Source: an uncultured bacterium
GTDB taxonomy: Bacteria; Bacillota_I; Bacilli_A; RF39; UBA660
Reading direction: 5' to 3'
Assembly: GCA_947646655.1 (NCBI GenBank)
Contig: CANSHI010000009.1
Span: 1-59,069, forward strand
DNA length: 59,069 bases
The position numbers were made by a program, and so were the translations under genes. The notes under the pieces are model-generated. The model was not told the DNA's origin, ran no database searches, and saw nothing but the letters and a program-made list of their open reading frames with translations. Numbering within the stretch: the stretch's first letter is position 1; every line of letters begins with the position of its first letter. Below, piece by piece: positions 41,860-51,300 of this stretch.

Positions 41860-44370
41860 ATGAATAATGAAAATAGAAAAAAATTAATAATAATAGGAAG
41901 TATAATTTGTGCAGTTTTAGTTTTAGGGCTGATTACAACTTATGCTTTTTTTAGAGTTCCTGGAATGAATAATAAAAATGAGGAATTGTCACTAACTTCT
42001 GGTACGATGGAACTTGTCTTCTCAGATGGCGATAATGGTATAAATGAGGAATTAAGCTTTGGACAAACAGTTACTAAGAAATTTATATTAGAAAATACAG
42101 GCTCTTTAGCAGCATCTGTTAAGTTATCTTGGCTTGACTTAGTTAATACTTATACTTATGGCAGTTTAGTGTATAAGCTATCGTATTCTAAAGAACTTGA
42201 TGGGGAATATAAAGAGTTAGTACCAGAGAGCAATGTACCAGTATCTCATGAAAGTCTGAAACAATCTTTATCAAATGAATTATCTGTAGCAGCGGGAGAA
42301 TCTTATTATTTTAATTTAGATATCACTTTAAAATATTTGGATGATGTCGATCAGACAACTGATTTTGGTGCGATATTTCAAACTCAGTTTACAGTGGGTG
42401 AAGCAGAAAAGTATATTTATTATTATTTAAATGTTGATCCAAATGGTGGAACATGGAATGAGTTTACGAGTATTCAAAAATATCAGATGCAAAAAGATGA
42501 AACTATGGAAATTTCCGATCCAACTAGAATAGGTTACACTTTTAATGGATGGGATCTAGTAGGTGAAGGATCTAAAATTGAACCATCAATTTTTACAATG
42601 GGTATAGAAAATAGTAATTTAACTGCTAAATGGACTCCTAATAAATATCAAGTTCTAATAGATTTAGGTGATGGCAATTCAAATACTCAAGAAGTTGAGT
42701 TTGGAAGTAATATTACTTTACCAGAAAATCCTAGTAGAGAAGGTTATACGTTTGGCGGTTGGGATATTACAGGCGGTATTTTGAATGAGAATGTTCTTAC
42801 ATTGACTGATCCAAATAATGTTAATATCACTGCTAAATGGACTATTAATAAATATAAATATATCGTGTATCATAATAAGATGAACATTGATGGAAATGGG
42901 TATACTTTCGTAGATGCTGATACAGATGAAGGGGAAGCTGATTATAATTCTTCAGTAACTCCTGGTGTTAAAAACTATAATGGATTTTACATACCAGCTG
43001 TAAAAAATTTGACTATAAAAGAAGAAAATGTTTATCCACCCGTTTTAAATAAAATAGAGTACAATTATGATAGAAAAAAGTATAATTTGACACTCGATTT
43101 ACAAGGTGGATCTTCTAACATAGTAGGCGGAGAAATGTTTTATGAAGCCAGACTAGATCTTGGGGTACCTACAAAAGAGGGCTATGATTTTACAAATTGG
43201 ACAGTAAATGGTGAAGTTGTAAGAGATAACATATTTACTATGAGTAGCGAAAATGTAATTGCAATAGCTAATTATAATCCTAAAGTTTTTAGTGTAACAT
43301 TTAATGCAAATGGTGGGACAGTTGATACAGGTAGTAAGACTGTTATTTATGATTCAAATTATGGTGATTTACCCGTTCCTACTTATGACGGTTTTGAATT
43401 TTTAGGTTGGTTTACTGCTAGTAGTGGGGGAACAAAAGTTACTTCAAGTACAGTAGTATCTTTAAACGAAAACCAAACTTTATTTGCCCAGTGGAAAAAA
43501 TCTTTAATTGAAATAGCTTTTGGTTTAAAAGCCAATCCATCAAATATAACGGATTATGAATCTGGTGATAAGGGCGAAATGTATACTTTTAATCACCTTG
43601 CTACGGATCAAACAGAAAGTTTAGTAGATTATCGTTATATAGGCTCAATTCCCAATAATTATATAAATTTTAATAATGAGCTTTGGAGAATAGTGGGCAT
43701 ATTTACAGTTGAAGACTCTAATAATCAAACATATAAAACAATTAAATTAATAAGAGAAAATTTTTTTATTCATAATTGGCATAGTACTTTACAAAACGAA
43801 TGGACAGTTAGTGATTTATATAATTTGCTTAATTTTGGTGATTATTATAATAAATCAGGAGATTTTTCTTCTGATGGATTGTCAGCTGAATCGAAGTCTA
43901 AAATTTTAAAAACTAAGTTTTATTTAGGTGGAGTAATAGGTTATGAAAATTTAGGGGCTGAAGATTATTATATTTCTGAAAGAGGGTTAGCAACGTGTAC
44001 TACAGAAGGAGTTAGTATGTGTTCTTCTGTAGTTAGAAAAAATAATATACTCCAAGATGTAGGATTGCTGTACCCGAGTGATTATGCATACACTTTTGCA
44101 AATAATATAGAAAGTATTTGTTATACAAATGGATTTCAATGTAACAATGGTACTCCATCTAAAAGTTGGCTATTTACATCTTTATATGAAGATTTATCCC
44201 TTATAACTCCAAGAGCTGATTCTTATAATCACGTATTTTATGTTAAAGGATCTATAACTAGTGCAGGAGCTGCATCAAATAGGGTCATAAAACCTGTTGT
44301 TCATTTGAAGCCTACTGTGAAAATTACTGGTGGTTCTGGAACTAGCACAGATCCTTATACTGTTTCCTAA
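41860..44370 (+). CDS. Secreted protein: TasA-like domain, InlB-type repeats, C-terminal module
   Basis: An 836-residue protein. Residues 1-185 are a SipW-type signal and TasA-like domain close to the preceding product. Residues 185-570 hold about five InlB B-repeat (Listeria-Bacteroides repeat) units, recognisable by pairs such as DPTRIGYTFNGWDLVGEG and NPSREGYTFGGWDITGG, with TAKWTPNKYQV and LFAQWKK between strands. Beyond 570 the end module (YRYIGSIPNNYINFNNELWRIVGIF) resembles the lectin-like part of its neighbours in layout and ends GSGTSTDPYTVS. Probably an extended, fibre-linked adhesin. Confidence 0.85.
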   Translation: MNNENRKKLIIIGSIICAVLVLGLITTYAFFRVPGMNNKNEELSLTSGTMELVFSDGDNGINEELSFGQTVTKKFILENTGSLAASVKLSWLDLVNTYTYGSLVYKLSYSKELDGEYKELVPESNVPVSHESLKQSLSNELSVAAGESYYFNLDITLKYLDDVDQTTDFGAIFQTQFTVGEAEKYIYYYLNVDPNGGTWNEFTSIQKYQMQKDETMEISDPTRIGYTFNGWDLVGEGSKIEPSIFTMGIENSNLTAKWTPNKYQVLIDLGDGNSNTQEVEFGSNITLPENPSREGYTFGGWDITGGILNENVLTLTDPNNVNITAKWTINKYKYIVYHNKMNIDGNGYTFVDADTDEGEADYNSSVTPGVKNYNGFYIPAVKNLTIKEENVYPPVLNKIEYNYDRKKYNLTLDLQGGSSNIVGGEMFYEARLDLGVPTKEGYDFTNWTVNGEVVRDNIFTMSSENVIAIANYNPKVFSVTFNANGGTVDTGSKTVIYDSNYGDLPVPTYDGFEFLGWFTASSGGTKVTSSTVVSLNENQTLFAQWKKSLIEIAFGLKANPSNITDYESGDKGEMYTFNHLATDQTESLVDYRYIGSIPNNYINFNNELWRIVGIFTVEDSNNQTYKTIKLIRENFFIHNWHSTLQNEWTVSDLYNLLNFGDYYNKSGDFSSDGLSAESKSKILKTKFYLGGVIGYENLGAEDYYISERGLATCTTEGVSMCSSVVRKNNILQDVGLLYPSDYAYTFANNIESICYTNGFQCNNGTPSKSWLFTSLYEDLSLITPRADSYNHVFYVKGSITSAGAASNRVIKPVVHLKPTVKITGGSGTSTDPYTVS

Positions 44371-44386
44371 TTGTATAAAATTATTC

Positions 44387-44412
44387 AAGTGTCATTAAGT
44401 GGCACTTTTTTT
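44387..44412 (+). terminator. Terminator closing the surface-protein cluster
   Basis: AAGTGTCA (44387-44394) and TGGCACTT (44400-44407) pair, followed by TTTTTT. Confidence 0.85.
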
Positions 44413-44447
44413 AATTTCATGATAAAATGTTTTAGAGGAGAGATCAT

Positions 44448-45161
44448 ATGGAAAGTCGTTTACAAAAAGTTATTGCGGAGTCTGGTTATACTTCTAGACG
44501 TAAAGCAGAAGAGCTTATTTTAAAAGGAAAAGTAAGTGTTAATGGGAAAATTGTAAGAGAATTAGGTACAAAAGTACAAAGTAAAGATGAAATTATTGTT
44601 GAAGGGAATTTATTAGGAAGAGAAGAAAAAGTCTATTTTTTATTAAATAAACCTCGTGAAACTGTTAGTACTAGTAGTGATGATAAAGGTAGAAGAACTG
44701 TTGTCGATATAATCGAAACAGATAAACGGGTATTTCCTATCGGTAGACTGGATTATGATACAACAGGTTTAATTCTCATAACAAATGATGGAGAATTGAC
44801 TAATATTTTGACACATCCAAATTCACATGTGCCTAAAACTTATTTAGCTAAATTAGACAGAGAAATCGAAATGGAAGATTTTTTCAAAATTAAAGAAGGT
44901 GTAAGTATCGATAATCAAAAGGTTAAGGTAAGTCATCTTAAAATTAGAAAGAAAAAGAAAAATAGTGGATGTTATGTAGAGCTAACTATTCATGAGGGAA
45001 GAAATCATATTATAAGAAGGTTATTTGAGGCACTTCATTATGATGTAGTAAAGCTTACACGTACACATTATGGGCCTTTAAGTTTAGGAACATTATTGAG
45101 TGGAGAATATAGAACTTTAACAAAAAAAGAGGTAAGTGAATTATATAAATATAAAAAGTGA
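44448..45161 (+). CDS. rluB: Ribosomal large-subunit pseudouridine synthase B-like
   Basis: A 237-residue RsuA/RluB-family enzyme. It has an N-terminal S4 RNA-binding domain (MESRLQKVIAESGYTSRRKAEELI) and the catalytic aspartate in GRLDYDTTGLILITNDGEL near residue 102, and HEGRNHIIRRLFEALHYDVVKLTR near 180-205. It converts uridine to pseudouridine in rRNA. Length fits RluB; RsuA and RluE relatives are similar, so the exact site is inference. AGAGGAGAG is upstream of ATG. It forms an operon with the next rRNA methyltransferase gene. Confidence 0.88.
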   Translation: MESRLQKVIAESGYTSRRKAEELILKGKVSVNGKIVRELGTKVQSKDEIIVEGNLLGREEKVYFLLNKPRETVSTSSDDKGRRTVVDIIETDKRVFPIGRLDYDTTGLILITNDGELTNILTHPNSHVPKTYLAKLDREIEMEDFFKIKEGVSIDNQKVKVSHLKIRKKKKNSGCYVELTIHEGRNHIIRRLFEALHYDVVKLTRTHYGPLSLGTLLSGEYRTLTKKEVSELYKYKK

Positions 45162-45170
45162 GGCGATTAG

Positions 45171-46370
45171 ATGGAAGTGAAGATTGATAAGCTAGATCAT
45201 CAAGGAAGAGGTATTGCTTATGATGAAGAAGGTATACTTTTTGTCGAAAATGCTTTAGAAGGTGAAAAAGTTTCTATAAAAGTAGTAAAAGAGACTAATA
45301 AATATAGAGAGGCTAAAGTAGATAACTATATAACAAAAAGTGAAAAAAGAGTTAAAAGTAAATGTCCTTTTTATGAAGAGTGTGGTGGATGTCATTTAAG
45401 GCATATATCTTATGATGACACTTTAGAGTTTAAGAAAAATAAGCTTTTAGGAATATTAAAAAAATATGCTTCAGTCGATATCGATGTGAATATTATTAAA
45501 AATAAAGTAAAAGATTTTTATCGTAATAAGGTAGAGGTACAAATTAAAAATGGACTATTTGGCTTTTATCAAAAAGATACTCACGAAATTGTTGAAGTCG
45601 ATAGATGTTTGAACGCTCAAGAGTCGATTAATACTGTTCTTCGCTCGACGAGTTTATTTGAAATTCAAAACGGTTTGATGACTATTAGAACAAATTATAA
45701 TGGAGAAATAATTATAAGTATTCAAAGTGAAGAAGAAGTAGAGATCGATTTAGAAAAATTGCGAGAAAGATGTAAGTTAGTTGGCATTATACTTAATGAC
45801 AAAATATTGTTTGGAGCAGATCATTTTATAGAAATTGTCGAAGATATGTTTTTTAAAGTAACTTATAATTCTTTTTTTCAAGTAAATCATTATATTAATA
45901 AAGAACTCTTTAAAATAATTAGAGAAAATATAAATGTAAATGATGTTGTATTAGATCTTTTTAGTGGAGTTGGGACTCTTAGTATAGTTGCCAGTAAGAA
46001 AGCTTTAAAAGTATATGCTATTGAAATTGTCGAAAATGCAGTTAGGGATGCTTTAGTGAATGCTAAGATGAATAAAATAAATAACATTAATTTTATGTTA
46101 GGTGATGCCTATAAACTTGTAAATAAAGTAGAAGATAAAATAGATACTATTATTATAGATCCGCCGAGAAAAGGTTTGAGCAGTGAGGCAATTGAAACCA
46201 TTTTAAATAAAGAACCTAAAAAAATAATTTATGTTTCATGTGACCCAATAACTCTTTCTAGAGATTTGAAAAGTTTAAAAGAAAAGTATGACATACAAAA
46301 AGTTTATTTATTAGATATGTTTAGTTTTACCTTTCATGTGGAAAGTGTGTGCGTATTAAATAGAAGGTAA
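45171..46370 (+). CDS. rlmCD: 23S rRNA (uracil-5-)-methyltransferase, RumA/RlmCD type
   Basis: A 399-residue enzyme: an N-terminal TRAM domain (KLDHQGRGIAYDEEGILFVENALEGEKV), an iron-sulfur cysteine cluster (CPFYEECGGCHLRH near residue 64), the SAM-binding loop DLFSGVGTLS near 263, DPPRKGL, and the catalytic cysteine in YVSCDPITLSRD near 357. In Gram-positives one enzyme of this family often makes two m5U sites in 23S rRNA, hence the symbol; TrmFO-type enzymes differ. It is downstream of the pseudouridine synthase gene by 9 bases. Confidence 0.9.
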   Translation: MEVKIDKLDHQGRGIAYDEEGILFVENALEGEKVSIKVVKETNKYREAKVDNYITKSEKRVKSKCPFYEECGGCHLRHISYDDTLEFKKNKLLGILKKYASVDIDVNIIKNKVKDFYRNKVEVQIKNGLFGFYQKDTHEIVEVDRCLNAQESINTVLRSTSLFEIQNGLMTIRTNYNGEIIISIQSEEEVEIDLEKLRERCKLVGIILNDKILFGADHFIEIVEDMFFKVTYNSFFQVNHYINKELFKIIRENINVNDVVLDLFSGVGTLSIVASKKALKVYAIEIVENAVRDALVNAKMNKINNINFMLGDAYKLVNKVEDKIDTIIIDPPRKGLSSEAIETILNKEPKKIIYVSCDPITLSRDLKSLKEKYDIQKVYLLDMFSFTFHVESVCVLNRR

Positions 46371-46459
46371 TTCATTATAAAACAACACCTTACCTTTAAA
46401 TTTGAAATGAAGATTTTTAATAATAAAAAGTTATGTAATTTTTAAAAAGGAGTGATAAA

Positions 46460-46827
46460 ATGATTAAACTTATATATCCTGAAGAAAAATATTTAAAGGA
46501 ATACAAAGAAGCCTATATTTTATCTTTACAAGAAATAGAAAAAGGTAATATTAAGAGACATGATTTAATGTTTTATAATCCTGATAAAGTTGACATTATA
46601 CAAAAAAGTAAAGATAGTAGAGTAATAAGCAAATTAAAACCCAATTATGTTCCTTATTATGACTATTTTCTAGTTGATGAAGATAAGTTTATTGGAAGAA
46701 TAAATATTAGAATTGAATTAACACCAATAAAATTGTAGAGAAAAATGGTGGAATACTGGAGAATATAGTTGAAAATACAGACATTGAAACATTTTTAACA
46801 AGAAGATATTGGATAAATATAAAGTAG
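46460..46827 (+). pseudogene. GNAT acetyltransferase remnant with internal deletion
   Basis: The first 92 codons (MIKLIYPEEKYLKEYKEAYILSL to FIGRINIRIELT) are the start of a GNAT-type acetyltransferase. The frame then shifts; the region 46729-46827, read in another frame, gives IVEKNGGILENIVENTDIETFLTRRYWINIK, the usual end of the same family. The middle part that would bind acetyl-CoA is gone. AAAAAGGAG precedes ATG. The deletion of roughly 60-70 codons plus frame loss makes it non-functional. Confidence 0.8.
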
Positions 46828-46848
46828 GTGTTTTTTGAAATCAAAAAA

Positions 46849-46911
46849 GAGATGTTTAAAACTAGAAAGGAATATGATAAGGGTCAATTAGTAGCAATTG
46901 GTTATAAATAA
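46849..46911 (+). pseudogene. Short gene fragment
   Basis: An open stretch here encodes MFKTRKEYDKGQLVAIGYK before TAA. It looks like the tail of a small protein but is too short to identify. It lies between two clear pseudogenes. Confidence 0.3.
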
Positions 46912-46938
46912 AAATATTTTTGAAAAATAAGGAGGAAA

Positions 46939-47373
46939 ATGAAAAATAAAATTATAGAAAATACTAAAACAAAACTAATAATATATGAGTCTCGAGAAGT
47001 GAAACAGTTTGGTTGTCATTAGATCAAATGGCAAAATTGTTTGGGAGAGATAAAATTGCCGAGTATTAATGATATAGAAATTGCTAAAAATTACTTAACC
47101 GAAGATGAACTTTTAATGCTCAATAATTTAGTGTCAAGATATTTTGGTTTTGCTGAATTTCAAGCGATGAAACATAAACCGATGATACTTAATTCTTTAG
47201 ATGTAAATATTTTAATTAACGCTGGCAAGATTAGTCATAAGAAAGCTGTAGAAAAAGCAAAATTAGAGTATAGAAAGTATCAAATTAAAGAGTTCACTTC
47301 AATTGAAAAAGAGTATCTTAAATCAATTAATAAAATTAGTGAATTGGCTGAAAACTTAAACAAAGATTATTAG
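46939..47373 (+). pseudogene. RhuM family (virulence-type) protein remnant
   Basis: After GGAGGAAA, the start MKNKIIENTKTKLIIYES and, in a second frame, WLSLDQMAKLFGRDK match the N-terminus of RhuM proteins. A third stretch from 47041 (SINDIEIAKNYLTEDELLMLNNLVSRYFGFAEFQAMKHKPM and NAGKISHKKAVEKAKLEYRKYQIKEF) matches the RhuM C-terminus. About half of the protein is missing and two frame changes occur, so it is decayed. RhuM genes are typical of mobile or accessory regions. Confidence 0.8.
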
Positions 47374-47384
47374 ACGATAATTTT

Positions 47385-47413
47385 ATGTTGTTTTTAAAAC
47401 AGCATTTTTTTAT
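47385..47413 (+). terminator. Terminator
   Basis: ATGTTGTTTT and AAAACAGCAT pair (one G-U), followed by a T run, downstream of the RhuM remnant. Confidence 0.65.
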
Positions 47414-47476
47414 TGAGAGATTTGAACACTTGTGATAAAATAATGATATGAGTAAAAGAATGATAGGGTGATAATT

Positions 47477-50400
47477 GTGAATGGTAATGGATATGACAAT
47501 TTTAATAATGGTAATTCTTTTAATGGGATGAATAATTATGGAAATAATTTCAATCCTCAAAATAATAATGTAAATCCTCAGTTTAACGATAATATGATGA
47601 ATAATACATCTAATATGGGAGGAGGCTCTAAATTTTTTAATACTAATATGGGGGTTGGCAGTGAGCCTGATGTAATGGTAGGACCCAATCCATTTGATAT
47701 GATAAGAAGTTATGAGGAAGCTGGTAATCAAGAAAATATGATGAATAATGCTGGCATGAGTCAAATAAATCCAATCATGAATCAAACTAGTGCAGTGCCT
47801 AATCAGTTCAATAATCAAGTTATAGGTAACGTTCAGCAAATGCCTTCACAAACGGGTTTCCAACCTAATGTTAATTCTCAGAATATGGGTGTTTTTGGTC
47901 AAGATTTACAAAACTCTATACCTAATCAAGTTGTGGGAAATATGCAAACTCCATTTAATACTGTTCAACAAAATTTGCAAGGAAATATGCAGCAACCCTT
48001 TATGCAAAATGTTCTACCCATTGAAAATAATTTAGAACAATCAAACTTTACTGGTCAACCTATAAACTATCCTAGTTCACCGATAAATACGACTGGAGGT
48101 ACTTTACAAAATGCTAATCCACAAGAAAATAGTATTGCTGGAATGGATAATGTAAATAACTTTCAAACTCCTGTCAATCCAATACTTCAAGAAAATAATA
48201 ATTTACAAAGTACTCAGTTAAACAGTTCAGTAGCAGTAGTACAAAATAATAATGCTTTAGACAATAACAGCCAAATTCCTAATGAAATGGCGATCCAAGA
48301 TATGAATATATCGTCTCTACCACAAGAGGCTGGGGTTCAAAATACTAACCAAAATGGCAGTACTAATTTAGAAGTTCCAATTAATGAGCCTATTCAAAAT
48401 GTAACTCCTGATGATCCACAAATAAAAATAGAAGATGTAGATAATAGTGGTCAATCAATAGTAAACAGTAGTGTAGATAAAATGTCGTTGCCAGAAGAGG
48501 AAAGCCATAATGAGATGCCAACTGAGACTTTTGATCAAACAGAGACATTTGAGAATGAGAATACAGAAGTTCAAGAATTTGTCGATGATACTAAAGAAGA
48601 GGTTGTCGGAGATTCTTTAACACAAGTAGAAGAAGAGGCTGTCGAAACACCAAAAGAAACGATCGTAGAAGAAGAACAAAAGCCTATTCTTGAAGATATT
48701 ACACCAGAGGCAGATTTATCAGCAAGCTTTAATACAGATGAATTTGAGGCAAGGTTTGGAGTCAATTATGACGATGCAATTAGTAAAAATGATGCTATTT
48801 ATAAAGGTTTAAAATATCGTATAACAGTTTTAAGTGAAATTCTTATTCGTTTAGAGTATAGTGATTCTGGTACTTTCGAGGATAGGCCGACAGAGCTTGC
48901 AAGATTCAGAGCGTTCGATGTACCAAAGGTTATAGTTACTGATGAAGAAAAAATGCTTACATTAAAAACTTCTTATTTTGAACTTACTTATGAAAAAGAA
49001 AAGCCTTTTACAGGAACTAAATTTTCACCTGATCAATATTTAAAAATAAAATTGCTCGATACAGATAAATCATGGTTTTTTGGGCATGCCGAGGCAAGAA
49101 ATTTCAAAAGTATAAGTTCTGATCTAGATGATAAATCTAGTTTGCCTAAAATGGAAAAGGGTCTATACAGCACAGATGGTTTTGTGTCTATAGACGATTC
49201 TAAAAGCCTCATATTTAATCAAGATGGAAGTGTTGGAAAGAGAAATGATTCGAGAATCGATACTTATTTATTCTTATATAAAAAAGATTTCGGTTTCTGT
49301 TTAAAAGATTTTTATCGTCTAACAGGATATCCTCCACTAATTCCTAGATACGCTTTTGGTGTTTGGTGGAATAAAGAAGAAGTATACGATGTCAATGGAA
49401 TATATTCTTTGATAGCTAAGTTTAGGAAATATGAAATACCAATAAGTGTTTTGTTGCTCAATAATTGGAGTAAAAATGATGTATCTTTCGATAGAGAAAA
49501 GATTCCTTCTCCAGAAAATGTCATTAATAACTTGCATAGTGACGGTATTAGATTGGGTGTCGATTTAAAACTATCTTCAGTACCTTCCACTCAAAATGGT
49601 ACGACAGTGGATACACCTTTTAATGTTTACGAGCGTGGATTTATGGCTAATTATTTTAATACGTTTATTAAGTCTTTAAACCAAATAGGAGTAGATTTTT
49701 ATTCTTTAAGTTATAAAGGGGATATGAATGTTCTTAGAATGATAAACTATTATTTTTATAAATATTTGAATAGTGAACCGAATAAAAGAGGTATGATCTT
49801 ATCGAGAAATGGTCTTATAAATTCGCATCTTTATCCAGTTAATAATAGTGGAGAAATAATCGTCGATTGGAAAACTTTGAAAATGCTTCCTGAGTTTAAC
49901 TCTACTAGTAGTAACTTGGGTGTCTCTTGGTGGAGTCATGCTATTGGAGGATTTAAAGATGGTATCGAAGAAAATGAACTTTATACGAGATTTGTTCAGC
50001 TCGGTACTTATAGTCCAATTTTTAGGTTTTCTTCAAAGGGTGGACATTATTATAAAAGAGAACCATGGATGTGGGATGTCAAAACGAGGAAGATCGTTAA
50101 AGATTATACAAATTTAAGACATAAGATGATTCCTTATCTTTATAGTGAATCTTATAAATATTCTAAGACGGGCTTGCCAATAATTCAGCCATTATACTAT
50201 AGATATCCAGAATTATATGATGAACCGACTTATAGAAATGAGTATTATTTTGGAACTGAACTCTTTATCGCGCCTATTACTGATAGAAAAGATACTGTAA
50301 TGAACAGAACTGTAACAAAACTGTTTTTGCCAAATGGCATGTGGTATGACTTTAAAACTGGTAAAAAATTTCCAGGTGGAAAGAGGTATATTTCGTTTTT

Positions 50401-51076
50401 CCAGGATGAAGATTATCCAGTATTTGCTAAACAAGGGGCGATTATTCCACAGGCGATCATTTCTGATGAAAATAGAAACTTTACTGGCAACCCTGAAGAA
50501 ATGGAAATACATATTTTCCCAGGTAAAAATAACAGTTATAAATTATATGAGGACGATGGATCTAGTAATGCCTATAAGAGTGGAGAGTTTATGACTACTT
50601 TGATAGATTATAACTATTTGCCGAACAACTATACCGTTATTATTAGACCTTTAGAAGGAAAAGAAGGAATTATACCTGCTAAGCGCCGTTATAAGATCAG
50701 ATTTAGGAATACGCGATTTGCCGATGATGTAATTGCATATTTAGGTTCTGAACGAATTCAGGTGAGAATGGTACTCGATGATCAGGACTTTATCGTAACG
50801 ACTGATCCTATAAGTACAAAAGAACAGCTAAGTATAAATTGTAAAGGAAAAAATATTGAGATCGATGCAGTTCGTATAATTAATGATGATATCGATACGA
50901 TCATAAGTGATTTAAAAATTCCAACTAAATTAAAAGAAGAAGTATCAAGAATTATGTTCAGCGATGACGAAATTAAGAAGAAACGTATCGAAATTAGAAA
51001 ACTAGGAAGCCATGGTCTAAACGATATTTTTGTAAAAATGTTCTTAAAATTACTTGAATATATTGGAGAATTTTAA
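47477..51076 (+). CDS. GH31-like protein with long Asn/Gln-rich N-terminus, catalytic residues altered
   Basis: About 1199 residues. The first 420 are low-complexity, rich in Asn, Gln, Met and Pro, then acidic; no signal peptide is seen. From about 430 the chain follows glycoside hydrolase family 31: RYAFGVWWNKEEVYD near 624, WWSHAIGGF, YTRFVQLGTYSPIFRF, KREPWMWD near 861 and the C-terminal beta domains. The usual nucleophile Asp (as in KTDFGE) appears as Ser in FYSLSYKGD near 740, and the acid/base region reads SGEIIVDW, not SGD. It may be an inactive or shifted enzyme. GTG 47477 has AGGGTG at proper distance. Confidence 0.75.
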   Translation: MNGNGYDNFNNGNSFNGMNNYGNNFNPQNNNVNPQFNDNMMNNTSNMGGGSKFFNTNMGVGSEPDVMVGPNPFDMIRSYEEAGNQENMMNNAGMSQINPIMNQTSAVPNQFNNQVIGNVQQMPSQTGFQPNVNSQNMGVFGQDLQNSIPNQVVGNMQTPFNTVQQNLQGNMQQPFMQNVLPIENNLEQSNFTGQPINYPSSPINTTGGTLQNANPQENSIAGMDNVNNFQTPVNPILQENNNLQSTQLNSSVAVVQNNNALDNNSQIPNEMAIQDMNISSLPQEAGVQNTNQNGSTNLEVPINEPIQNVTPDDPQIKIEDVDNSGQSIVNSSVDKMSLPEEESHNEMPTETFDQTETFENENTEVQEFVDDTKEEVVGDSLTQVEEEAVETPKETIVEEEQKPILEDITPEADLSASFNTDEFEARFGVNYDDAISKNDAIYKGLKYRITVLSEILIRLEYSDSGTFEDRPTELARFRAFDVPKVIVTDEEKMLTLKTSYFELTYEKEKPFTGTKFSPDQYLKIKLLDTDKSWFFGHAEARNFKSISSDLDDKSSLPKMEKGLYSTDGFVSIDDSKSLIFNQDGSVGKRNDSRIDTYLFLYKKDFGFCLKDFYRLTGYPPLIPRYAFGVWWNKEEVYDVNGIYSLIAKFRKYEIPISVLLLNNWSKNDVSFDREKIPSPENVINNLHSDGIRLGVDLKLSSVPSTQNGTTVDTPFNVYERGFMANYFNTFIKSLNQIGVDFYSLSYKGDMNVLRMINYYFYKYLNSEPNKRGMILSRNGLINSHLYPVNNSGEIIVDWKTLKMLPEFNSTSSNLGVSWWSHAIGGFKDGIEENELYTRFVQLGTYSPIFRFSSKGGHYYKREPWMWDVKTRKIVKDYTNLRHKMIPYLYSESYKYSKTGLPIIQPLYYRYPELYDEPTYRNEYYFGTELFIAPITDRKDTVMNRTVTKLFLPNGMWYDFKTGKKFPGGKRYISFFQDEDYPVFAKQGAIIPQAIISDENRNFTGNPEEMEIHIFPGKNNSYKLYEDDGSSNAYKSGEFMTTLIDYNYLPNNYTVIIRPLEGKEGIIPAKRRYKIRFRNTRFADDVIAYLGSERIQVRMVLDDQDFIVTTDPISTKEQLSINCKGKNIEIDAVRIINDDIDTIISDLKIPTKLKEEVSRIMFSDDEIKKKRIEIRKLGSHGLNDIFVKMFLKLLEYIGEF

Positions 51077-51082
51077 TATAAT
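51054..51082 (+). promoter_or_regulatory. Promoter of the leuS T-box operon
   Basis: TTGAAT (51054-51059), 17 bases, TATAAT (51077-51082). The -35 box lies within the last codons of the GH31-like gene. Confidence 0.7.
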
Positions 51083-51088
51083 AAGTTT

Positions 51089-51285
51089 ATCTTGCAAGTG
51101 AAAACGGAAGTAGTAATGAATGAAATTTTTTGAGAGAGAAACTAGTTGGTGCAAAGTTTTAAAAGGAAATTCATGAACTTATCTGTTAGATGCAAATGAT
51201 GGGGTTGTTTCCTTAAAGACAATAGAGAAAAAAATAAGGTGGTACCACGACAAGTTCGTCCTTTGGGATGATTTGTCGTTTTTTT
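51089..51285 (+). promoter_or_regulatory. T-box riboswitch (leucine tRNA)
   Basis: The T-box sequence AGGTGGTACCACG is at 51237-51249. A terminator with arms ACGACAA (51247-51253) and TTGTCGT (51273-51279) and T tail follows. Stem I elements include GAGAGAGAAAC and AGTTGGTGCAAA. CTT at 51178-51180 (in CATGAACTT) is a candidate Leu specifier codon, agreeing with leuS downstream. Uncharged tRNA-Leu would pair with the T-box and allow read-through into the membrane protein gene and leuS. Confidence 0.9.
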
Positions 51286-51300
51286 GTTAGAAAGTGGTGA

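Noticed and set aside
47336..47839. A 167-codon minus-strand frame opposite the Asn-rich head of the GH31-like gene
   Set aside because: Its Ile/His-rich composition mirrors Asn codons on the other strand, and it spans a terminator. No ribosome site.
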